DNA of 64,000 nt from SMYC01 sp963578475 (GTDB lineage Bacteria; Acidobacteriota; Vicinamibacteria; Marinacidobacterales; SMYC01), in the NCBI GenBank assembly GCA_963578475.1, contig CAUZCL010000003.1, positions 62,001-126,000 of the forward strand. The letters run 5' to 3'. Below, piece after piece: positions 9,960-17,028 of the stretch. The notes beneath the pieces are model-generated. The model did not search any database, was not told the DNA's origin, and was given only the letters and a program-made list of their open reading frames with translations. The position numbers and the translations under genes are program-made. Positions within the stretch are counted from its first letter, which is position 1. Every line of letters starts with the position of its first letter.

Positions 9960-10865
9960 CTACTCCGTCTCGATAAGCGCTAAAAGAGCCCAGCCCGTCG
10001 TCGAAATGTACTGGGCGTAGCTTATCTGCCCTGCGGGCCGTGTCGTTTCCGGCCAGCTTCCATCATCGAGCTGATTCTCGAGCAAATAGCGTCGTCCCGC
10101 CTGCACTTTGTCCTCATGGCCGCCGACACGCGATAAAGCGAGGATCACGAGCGCGGTGTCGAAAGGCTCGGCCGCAGAAGTGACGTAGGGTCCCCATCCT
10201 CCCGAGGGCGCGTGTCCGGCCGCGATCAGCTCCAGGCACTTCTCGCGCTGGACGATAGCGGCCGCGTCTTCCGCTTCGGCAAGGGCAGCGAGGACCGCGG
10301 CGGCCGCGAGCACGGTCTTGACTTCGACATCGCGAAAAAAACGATAGGTGCGATCGAGCTCAGCGGAGAACCGTCCTGAGTCCGCAGCCATGAGCACACG
10401 CTGGGCGACCGATGTGGCGAGAAAAGTTCCATAGGTCGCGGGCGAGCCGATGCTGCCGCTCACGTCTAGCTTCCACGAGCCGTCGGGCTTTTGGTCGGAC
10501 GCCACGAGCACGGCCGCGCGGTCGAGCGCGCTCTCATCTTCGATGAGGCCCACATCGATAGCATCGAGCAGCGCGCTCGCGAACTGGATCCGCGCGAGCA
10601 CTTCGTCGCTGAAGGCATCGGCTCCTTTTTGTTCGGACCATCCCGCGGGGTCCGCAAGCCAATCGACCGTGACGCGCATCGACTCCGGAGGCACCGCGTG
10701 CCCCGCACGTCTGGCGGCGAAGAGCGCCCGCACCGCATCACCATTGTTGTGGCACGAAAAGCATTGGTTCTCCGCGGGCCAAGCCGGCACCTCACGCGAC
10801 AGAAACGCGATCGCGCGCTCCTCGGCGGCGCCGAGGGCAAGTAAGAAGAGGAACGAATGAATCAT
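9960..10865 (-). CDS. Secreted protein with CxxCH motif and terpene-cyclase-like alpha-toroid
   Basis: This 301-residue protein has a very short N-terminal hydrophobic stretch (MIHSFLFLLALGAA). NQCFSCHNNGD at about residue 34 is a CxxCH site of the kind that binds c-type haem. The rest carries the QW-like repeats of the squalene cyclase/prenyltransferase toroid: QKPDGSWKLDVSGS, PSGGWGPYVTSAAEPFDTAL and NQLDDGSWPETTRP. Similar haem-plus-toroid proteins occur in Acidobacteriota and Planctomycetota without an assigned reaction. The aspartate-rich DxDD cyclase motif is not seen, so real cyclase activity is unlikely. Convergent with the upstream SbsA-like gene, with stops 2 bases apart. Confidence 0.6.
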   Translation of the reverse strand: MIHSFLFLLALGAAEERAIAFLSREVPAWPAENQCFSCHNNGDAVRALFAARRAGHAVPPESMRVTVDWLADPAGWSEQKGADAFSDEVLARIQFASALLDAIDVGLIEDESALDRAAVLVASDQKPDGSWKLDVSGSIGSPATYGTFLATSVAQRVLMAADSGRFSAELDRTYRFFRDVEVKTVLAAAAVLAALAEAEDAAAIVQREKCLELIAAGHAPSGGWGPYVTSAAEPFDTALVILALSRVGGHEDKVQAGRRYLLENQLDDGSWPETTRPAGQISYAQYISTTGWALLALIETE

Positions 10866-10906
10866 CGCGCTAGAATCGGAATGAGCTCCAAGAGAAAACG
10901 GTCGAG

Positions 10907-11832
10907 CTATTTTTTCTTTGTCCAGCTCTCCTCGAGAGGCGTCGCTCGAAGCTCACCGCGTACCTCCCCCACCATAACACCCATCTCGCCGTCGTGGATG
11001 GCTTCGACGGCATAGGCGCCGAGCTTCGTCGCCAAGATGCGATCGCGCGCGCTCGGCCGGCCGCCGCGCTGGATATGGCCGAGCACCGAGACGCGGAGCT
11101 CGAAGCCCGTCCGCCGCTCCAGCTCTTTCGCCGTGGCAAAGGCGCCGCCTTGGTCGTCGCCTTCCGCGCATATGATTATGCTCATCGTCTTGCCTTTGTC
11201 GCGCGCGGCGACGAGCCGCTCGGTGCAAGCGTCAAGATCGGTGACGACTTCCGGAACGAAGATCTCCTCCGCGGCTCCCGCCGTTCCCACATTGAGGGCG
11301 ATGAAGCCGGAGTCGCGTCCCATGACCTCCACGAGAAACAAACGCTCGTGCGCGCTCGCGGTGTCGCGGATACGATCGATGGCTTCGAGCGCCGTGTTGA
11401 GCGCGGTGTCGAAACCAATCGTCTCGTCGGTGCCGTAGATGTCGTTGTCGATCGTGGCGGGAACACCAATGATCCGCCCGTCCCAGATCCTAGAAAGCGC
11501 ATTCGCGCCGTGAAAGCTCCCGTCGCCGCCAATAATGACGAGGCCACCCACGCCGTGCTCCTCGAGAACGTGCGGCGCCGCCTGCAACCCAGCCTCGGTC
11601 TCGAACTCTTCGCTCCGCGCAGTTTTCAAGATGGTCCCACCCCGCTGCAGGATGTTCGACACCGCAGGCGGTCCAAGCGCTTCGAAATTGCCTCGCATCA
11701 AGCCGTCGAAGCCGCGGTGAAAGCCCAAGACGGACGACCGGCGATGCGCACACCCATACGCACGACGCTGCGCACCGCCGCGTTCATTCCGGGAGCGTCT
11801 CCCCCACTCGTGAGCACACCTATCGTTCGAAT
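10907..11832 (-). pseudogene. pfkA: ATP-dependent 6-phosphofructokinase, frameshifted and without a normal start
   Basis: The enzyme phosphorylates fructose-6-phosphate in glycolysis. Motifs are TIGVLTSGGDAPGMNAAV (nucleotide loop), IIGGDGSFHGA (GGDGS indicates the ATP rather than the PPi type), PATIDNDI, LVEVMGRDSGF, and GHIQRGGRPSARDR for substrate binding. Two problems are visible. Around 11735 the frame slips between VVRMGVRIAG and LGFHRGFDGL. The expected N-terminus (Met-Arg-Thr-Ile-Gly) begins with ATT at 11832-11830 and is preceded directly by an in-frame TAG, so either a rare ATT start is used or the ATG was lost. Restored length is about 308 residues, normal for PfkA. The pyruvate kinase at 51 kb is intact, so a second route or copy for the upper step would be needed if this gene is dead. 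Confidence 0.8.
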
Positions 11833-11852
11833 CTAGTACAATCGCCCGGCCA

Positions 11853-12791
11853 ATGCGACACATCCTTGCCTTTGCCTTGCTCGCAGCAACTACGGGTCAG
11901 GCGCAAGACTACCCCGCTGCGCGCCGCGACGTGCGCCACATCATCCCTTGGGGCGCTGGCGGCGCCACCGACACGGCGATGCGCGGGTTCATGCAGTATT
12001 TCGAGAAACACCTCGGGACGTCGGTCGTCACCGAGAATATCCCCGGAGGCTTGAGCGCAGTCGGCCTCCTGCGCCTCAAGATGGCGCGGCCCGACGGCTA
12101 TACGATCGGCACCTTGACCTATGATGTGCTGACATTGTCGGCACAGGGACTCGTGCCGATAGCGTGGGAGGACTTCGAGCTCATCGGCATGGTCACGGAG
12201 CATCCGAGCGCGCTCATCGTTCGCGCGGAGCGCTTCCAAACACTCGAAGTTTTTCGTGAAGAGGCTGCCGCTGGGGCGCGGCTCAAAGTCGGGAACGTGG
12301 GTACGGGCGGCATTTGGCATCAGCATGCCGCGGCGATGGAGAAGGCTCTCGCGATTTCTCTCACGCACATCCCCTACGAGGCCGGCTCGGGCGCACAGCT
12401 CACAGCGCTTCTCGGAGGCGAGGTCGACGCGGCCGTGGCAAGCTTACCCGCATCCTTACCGTATGTGCATGAAGGCACCTTTCGGGTCCTCGCGGTAATG
12501 TCCGAGGAGCGCGACACGCTCGTGCCCGATGTGCCCACGTTTCGCGAGAAAGGGTTCGATATCACCCATGGAGGCTTTCGTGTGCTCGCGGTTCCGAGGC
12601 GCACCCCGGAAGACGTGCGCCGCCAACTCGAAGCGGCGCTTCGCGCGGCCTGGAACGACCGCACGTTCCAAGCGTGGGCCAAAAAAGCGGTGATCGGCGC
12701 TCGTTTTCGCGACGCGAACGAGACACGTGTTTATCTGCGCGACACAGCGGCGAAAGTCGCTGCCCTCATGAAAGTGCTGGAGCTATCATGA
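11853..12791 (+). CDS. Tripartite tricarboxylate transporter substrate-binding protein (Bug/TctC family)
   Basis: This 312-residue periplasmic receptor delivers carboxylates to the TctB/TctA membrane unit. It has a signal peptide (ILAFALLAATTGQAQ) and typical Bug motifs: IIPWGAGGATDTAMR near the N-terminus, GGLSAVGLLRLKMARPDGYTI cut by the ligand pocket, TGGIWHQHAAAMEKAL, and the late loop VPDVPTFREKGFDI. The ligand cannot be told from sequence; Bug proteins take many carboxylates. Its TGA overlaps the ATG of the ThDP enzyme (ATGA), so transporter and enzyme are translated together. The frame is intact. Confidence 0.85.
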   Translation: MRHILAFALLAATTGQAQDYPAARRDVRHIIPWGAGGATDTAMRGFMQYFEKHLGTSVVTENIPGGLSAVGLLRLKMARPDGYTIGTLTYDVLTLSAQGLVPIAWEDFELIGMVTEHPSALIVRAERFQTLEVFREEAAAGARLKVGNVGTGGIWHQHAAAMEKALAISLTHIPYEAGSGAQLTALLGGEVDAAVASLPASLPYVHEGTFRVLAVMSEERDTLVPDVPTFREKGFDITHGGFRVLAVPRRTPEDVRRQLEAALRAAWNDRTFQAWAKKAVIGARFRDANETRVYLRDTAAKVAALMKVLELS

Positions 12792-14451
12792 ACGGAAGCG
12801 AAGCCATTGTCCGAACGCTCCAGGGCCTCGGGGTCGAAGTGTTTTTCGGTCTCTGCGGCGACACGACCTTGCCTCTCTACGAGGCTTTGTACGACATCCA
12901 CCATGGGATGAGGCACGTTCTGACGCGCGACGAGCGTTCGGCCTCCTTCATGGCCGACGCCTATGCGCGCTTCAGCGGCCGTGTCGGCGTGTGCGAAGGG
13001 CCTAGCGGCGGCGGTGCAACCTACATACTGCCTGGCGTTGCGGAAGCGAATGGCTCGTCGGCCCCGCTCGTCTGCCTGACGAGTGACATTGCTCAAGCGG
13101 ATGTGGGACGGGGCACGCTGACCGAGCTCGACCAAAACAGTCTCTTCCGGCCGGTCACCAAAGCGACCTACTCGCCGTCATCAGCTGCCGTAGTATCGCG
13201 TGTTCTGCACGACGCTTTCCGCACCGCGACTTCCGGTGCGCTCGGCGCAACGCATGTGAGGCTCCCCTTCGACGTCCAGACCGGTAACGCCGGCTCCGAG
13301 CTGCACATTCGCGAGGGCGGTGACCGCTACCCTGCCTTTCGGATGGATCCCGAGCGCGAGCTCGTCGAGAAAGCCGCGCGCGTGCTTTCGGAGCCGAAGC
13401 GCCCACTCATTATTGCCGGCGCGGGTGTGGTGCGATCGGGCGCATGGGACGAGGTGACGGAGCTCGCCCATCGCCTCGGCGCTCCGGTGGCGACTTCGAT
13501 TGGCGGCAAAGGCAGCATCGCGGAAACGGATCCCTATGCGCTCGGTGTGATCGGAAGCAATGGCGGGCTTCCCTACCGTCATGCGTTCGTTCACAGCGCG
13601 GACGTCATCTTCTATGTCGGTTGCAGCCTGGGGTCGGTGACGACGGAGAAGTGGACGCTCCCGCGAAACGGCGAGCATCGCATCTTGCAGCTCACGTCGA
13701 TCCCGAGAAGCTCGGTCTCAACTACGACACCGAGCTCGGGATCGTCGCTGATGCGAAACGTGGCGTCGCGACCCTTCTCGAAACGCTTGCGCCGTCTACG
13801 AAAGTCGATCCGGCCGAGCTCGAGTGCGAGCGGACGCTTTATCTCGCAAGCGTCGAGGACACGTTTACTTCCGACGCGATGCCCATCCGGCCCGAGCGTT
13901 TTCTCACGGAGCTCCTTCCTCGTCTGCCGGAGACGTCCGTCATCTGCGCGGACCCGGGTACGGGTTGCCCGTAGATGTCCGCGTATTACCGATTGCCTCG
14001 AGCGGGTAGGTGGTTCGTCTCGGCGCGGGCCCACGGGGCGCTCGGTTACGCGCTTCCCGGTGTCGTCGGCGCGTACTTCGCGCGCCCCGACGCGGAGCGC
14101 GTCGTCGGGCTCATGGGCGACGGGTCCTTCGGGATCTCATGTGGCAAGCTCGAGACGATCGTGCGTTTGAATTTGCCCGTAACCCTCGTCGTCTTCAACA
14201 ATCGAAGCTTTGGCTGGATCAAAGCGGGCCAGCGCGTGCGTGGCGAGAAGTATTACTCGGTCGACTTCAGCGACTCCAACCACGCCGCGATCGCCGAAGC
14301 ATTCGGGATACGGGCGCGCCGTGTCGAGAGGCCTGCCGAGCTCGCGCCCGCCATCGAGGAGAGCCTCGCGAGCGACGGTCCTTATCTGCTCGACATCGTC
14401 ACGCAGCCGCTTCACGAAGCGAAGGCGCCAGTGTCGAAGTGGATAGCGTGA
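12788..14451 (+). pseudogene. ThDP-dependent enzyme of the acetolactate synthase/decarboxylase family, one frameshift and one TAG
   Basis: The restored protein is about 554 residues with the three ThDP-family domains. The N-terminal PYR domain has GLCGDTTLPLYEAL and the activating Glu49 in TRDERSASFMADAYAR. The central domain has KRPLIIAGAGVVRSGAW. The C-terminal PP domain has GDGSFGISCGKLETIVRLN followed by VVFNNRSFGWIKAGQ, binding Mg-ThDP. A one-base slip near 13690 (ILQ to HVDPEKLGLNYDT) and an in-frame TAG at 13972-13974 (CP-stop-MSAYYRLP) interrupt it. The exact substrate is unknown; family members act on 2-oxo acids, oxalyl-CoA or sulfoacetaldehyde. Its position between tctC and tctB suggests it processes the imported carboxylate. 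Everything before and after the breaks is well conserved, so decay is recent. Confidence 0.75.
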
Positions 14452-14467
14452 TCCGTATTTCGATGGA

Positions 14468-14495
14468 GCATTCGGCATTCAGCATTCAGCATTCA
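14468..14495 (+). repeat. Four tandem heptamers GCATTCG/GCATTCA
   Basis: Four consecutive 7-base units (GCATTCG once, GCATTCA three times) fill most of the gap between the ThDP enzyme and tctB. Copy number is likely to vary by slippage. The run ends just before the ATG of tctB at 14501 and could change the distance between any ribosome site and that start. Confidence 0.7.
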
Positions 14496-14500
14496 GGTTG

Positions 14501-14899
14501 ATGCGGGACGGAGTTTCTGGGGCGGGGCTGGTTCTTCTTTCCGTCTTTTATTTTCTTGCGGCTCGGGGGCTTCCTTCCGGCAGGGGTGAGCCAGGGCCCG
14601 TTTTTTTTCCCACGCTTCTCAGCGGCGTTCTTTTGGTTCTCGGTCTCGTCATTCTTGTTCGGGGGTGGCGTTCGAGTGGCGGTGAGGGCGGGCGGCGATC
14701 GTGGTTGGTTATCGGCATCACGGTTCTTTACGCCGTCGTTTTTTCATCCATCGGGTTTGCGATCGCTACGGTTCTCTATAGTGGCGCAGTCGCGCTCGTG
14801 CTGGGGCGGCGGGGGTGGGGCGTCCTCTTGTTCTCGGCAGCCGCGACAGCTTCCATCTATTTTATCTTTGGTCTTGGGCTCGGGGTGCCGCTTCCTTGA
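14501..14899 (+). CDS. tctB: Tripartite tricarboxylate transporter small membrane subunit TctB
   Basis: A 132-residue membrane protein with four hydrophobic segments: AGLVLLSVFYFLAARG, FFPTLLSGVLLVLGLVILV, WLVIGITVLYAVVFSSIGFA, and ASIYFIFGLGLGVPLP at the end. The motif GEPGPVFFPTLL after the first helix is the TctB signature, and the ending FGLGLGVPLP is typical. TctB partners TctA in sodium- or proton-driven uptake. Its TGA overlaps the TTG start of tctA (TTGA), so the two are coupled. A TTG at 14498 is a possible alternative start; ATG 14501 is preferred. Confidence 0.8.
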   Translation: MRDGVSGAGLVLLSVFYFLAARGLPSGRGEPGPVFFPTLLSGVLLVLGLVILVRGWRSSGGEGGRRSWLVIGITVLYAVVFSSIGFAIATVLYSGAVALVLGRRGWGVLLFSAAATASIYFIFGLGLGVPLP

Positions 14900-16329
14900 C
14901 GCTCGCGGCGCTCGGTTTTCTTACCGGAGGCGTGGCGCTCGGGCTCGTCGTGGGGGCTATTCCGGGCTTGACCGCGACGCTTGCTATTGCGCTTCTTCTG
15001 CCGTTTACGTTCTCGCTCGAGACGGTCGACGCGCTGCTCGCGCTCACGGGGATCTATGTCGGCGGCATCTATGGCGGCTCGATCACGGCGATCACGGTGC
15101 GTATCCCGGGAGCGCCTGCCAATACGATGACGCTTCTCGACGGGCATGCCATGGCGCGGGCCGGTCGTACGGAGGAAGCACTTGGGCTCGCGACGTTCAG
15201 CTCATTTGTCGGCGGGATCGCTGGAGGCATCGTCCTGGTTTTGTTTGCGCCGCAGCTCTCGCGTCTCTCGCTCGAGTTTCAATCCCCGGAAGTCTTCTCG
15301 CTCGTCGTCTTCGCACTCGTCGCGGTCGCGGCCGTCAGCACCGGTCCGCTCACGAAAGGTCTGGCGGCAACAACCCTTGGACTCATGCTCTCGACCGTTG
15401 GGCTCGACCGGCTCGTCCCGGTGAGCCGGTTTTCCATGGGAGCTCCGGATCTCTTCGCAGGCATCCCGCTCCTTCCGGTCGTCATCGGACTGTTCGCGCT
15501 GAGCGAGCTGTTCTGGCAGGCGGGCGAAAAGATCACCTCCCTCGAGAAACTCGCGATCGAGTGGCGACGCGTGTTCGATTTCATACCGACCGTGAAGCGC
15601 GTAGGGTTCGCGCTCTTCGCGAAGAGCGCCGTGATTGGCGCTTTCGTGGGTGCGCTCCCCGGTGGTGGGGCAGCCATGAGTGCCTTTCTCGCCTACACCG
15701 AAGCGAAGCGGAGCTCACCGAATCCCGACGCGTTCGGAACCGGCATCCCCGAAGGCATCATCGCGCCCGAGACCGCCAACAACGCGATGACGGGCGGCGC
15801 TTTCGTGCCAATGCTGGCCTTTGGCATCCCGGGTGACGCGGTTACCGCGGTGATCCTAGGTGGTCTCATCATCCAAGGTCTGACACCCGGCCCAACCCTC
15901 TTCCGTGACGCGGGCGACGTGATGACGCCTTTTTTCGTCGGCTATTTCCTCGCTTACGTGCTCGTCCTCGTGCTCGGGCTTGCTCTGCTGCCGTGGTTCG
16001 CGCGGCTCGCGACCATCGACCGCAAATATTTGCTGCCGTTCATCGGTTCGGTGTCACTCGTCGCTGCCTATGCGTCGGAGCGGACAGCGTTCGCTATGGG
16101 CCTGACCGTCGCGATTGGCATTTTCGGCTATACACTGCGACGTTTCGGCTATCCGCTCGTGCCGGTCCTGCTCGGTCTCATACTCGGCCCACTCCTCGAG
16201 ACAAATTTTCGGCGATCCCTCATGCTCTCGGAAAACGGCGCGTGGATCTTTGTCTCGTCGCCGCTGAGCGCAGTCTTACTCATTGGCGCAGCAGTGCTCG
16301 CGATCTATTTCGCCCGGCAGAACCGCTAA
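14896..16329 (+). CDS. tctA: Tripartite tricarboxylate transporter large membrane subunit TctA, TTG start
   Basis: A 477-residue permease with about 12 hydrophobic segments. Signatures include GLVVGAIPGLTATLAIALL (first conserved hairpin), GIYVGGIYGGSITAITVRIP, IGAFVGALPGGGAAMSAFLA and GIPEGIIAPETANNAMTGGA (second conserved block), all diagnostic of TctA. The frame is open upstream to 14815 inside tctB, but TTG 14896 overlapping the tctB stop gives the normal N-terminus (TLAALGFLTGGVALG). The gene is intact, unlike the ThDP gene in the same operon, so uptake may persist after loss of the enzyme. Confidence 0.88.
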   Translation: MTLAALGFLTGGVALGLVVGAIPGLTATLAIALLLPFTFSLETVDALLALTGIYVGGIYGGSITAITVRIPGAPANTMTLLDGHAMARAGRTEEALGLATFSSFVGGIAGGIVLVLFAPQLSRLSLEFQSPEVFSLVVFALVAVAAVSTGPLTKGLAATTLGLMLSTVGLDRLVPVSRFSMGAPDLFAGIPLLPVVIGLFALSELFWQAGEKITSLEKLAIEWRRVFDFIPTVKRVGFALFAKSAVIGAFVGALPGGGAAMSAFLAYTEAKRSSPNPDAFGTGIPEGIIAPETANNAMTGGAFVPMLAFGIPGDAVTAVILGGLIIQGLTPGPTLFRDAGDVMTPFFVGYFLAYVLVLVLGLALLPWFARLATIDRKYLLPFIGSVSLVAAYASERTAFAMGLTVAIGIFGYTLRRFGYPLVPVLLGLILGPLLETNFRRSLMLSENGAWIFVSSPLSAVLLIGAAVLAIYFARQNR

Positions 16330-16331
16330 AG

Positions 16332-16441
16332 CTACTGGCCCTTCGCCGGAGCTGTCCCCAGCGCATGGCGCGTGCCCTCACTGGGATGGGCGCTGCAAGC
16401 GGTCGAGTCGATGGTAGCACTCGCGCAAGCCCATGGCCTTA
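16332..16441 (-). pseudogene. Relic of the 3' end of an S9 peptidase gene
   Basis: This stretch aligns without gaps to the last about 100 bases of the S9 gene at 17029, at a constant offset of 697 bases. Examples are GCGCATGGCGCG against GCGCATGACGCG, CAAGCGGTCGAGTCGATGG against CAAGCGGTCGAGCCGGTGG, and CTCGCGCAAGCC in both. The relic of the stop codon (CTA on the plus strand) matches too. Similarity looks like roughly three quarters by eye. It fades into unrelated sequence after about 16441. The rest of the second copy is gone. Confidence 0.7.
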
Positions 16442-16526
16442 CGGGTTATCACCTTGTTCTGCGGACGGCGCGCCGGCGAGGTTCAATCAGGTGAAGACTA
16501 GCGGTTCGATTACCCAGAATCAGCTT

Positions 16527-16754
16527 TCATCCGTGCCGCCTTTCGTCTTCTACTAGCAATCTTCGGTGGATAAAATCTGACCCGTAGACACGCTCCGCCT
16601 GCAGTAAATTGTGTTGCGGGCATAAAAATTGAAGCAATCGCTCATCGTTTCTGCGATAGATGGCGAACGGCGCCCCGTGGTCGATGTGCAGTCCGGCCCG
16701 CGCAGTACACCTCGTCCCTCCATCGCGCACGACGCGCGCCCCCCAATTCCGCAC
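16527..16754 (-). pseudogene. Relic of an HNH endonuclease (C-terminal part)
   Basis: The minus-strand reading gives DGGTRCTARAGLHIDHGAPF, then YRRNDERLLQFLCPQHNLLQ and AERVYGSDFI. This matches the HNH core (HIDH ... C..HN) and the AERVYG tail of HNH genes common in Acidobacteriota, which normally have two zinc CxxC knuckles and several hundred residues before this point. Only about 75 codons remain, with one cysteine pair damaged. It is wedged between the S9 relic and a kinase relic and is almost certainly non-functional. Confidence 0.55.
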
Positions 16755-16799
16755 AGTGACACGCTTGTAACATCCCCGTCGAATCGATAGATTATCTCG

Positions 16800-17027
16800 A
16801 TGCCCCTCACCTCGAGAACGCGCCTCGGCCCATATGAGATCGTCTCGCTAGTCGGCCAAGCTTTGGTCGAGGCCGAAAAGGATTCCGCCACGGAAAGTCT
16901 CGAGATCAAGCTGAAACTACGGGCTGAGAATCCGAAACAGTTCCTGATCGACATTCGATTCGGACCTATTCATCTTCAGAGCTCTTGGGTCACGGCTGAC
17001 TTGCAACCGATGGATACCAATAATTAA
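16800..17027 (+). pseudogene. Relic of a Hanks-type kinase N-terminus fused to unrelated sequence
   Basis: The first residues MPLTSRTRLGPYEIVSLVG are the standard start of acidobacterial Hanks-type kinases (MPLTSGTRLGPYEIVSPIGAGGMGEVY). The similarity stops exactly where the glycine-rich ATP loop should begin. The remaining 55 codons, ending QPMDTNN, are not kinase-like and I do not recognise them. The 75-residue frame could be translated but lacks any catalytic element. The abrupt switch marks a deletion or insertion breakpoint near 16858. Confidence 0.6.
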
Positions 17028-17028
17028 C

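Noticed and set aside
14556..15836. A long plus-strand open frame across tctB and tctA
   Set aside because: It is Arg/Ser-rich and is out of frame with the recognisable TctB and TctA sequences; a GC-rich shadow.
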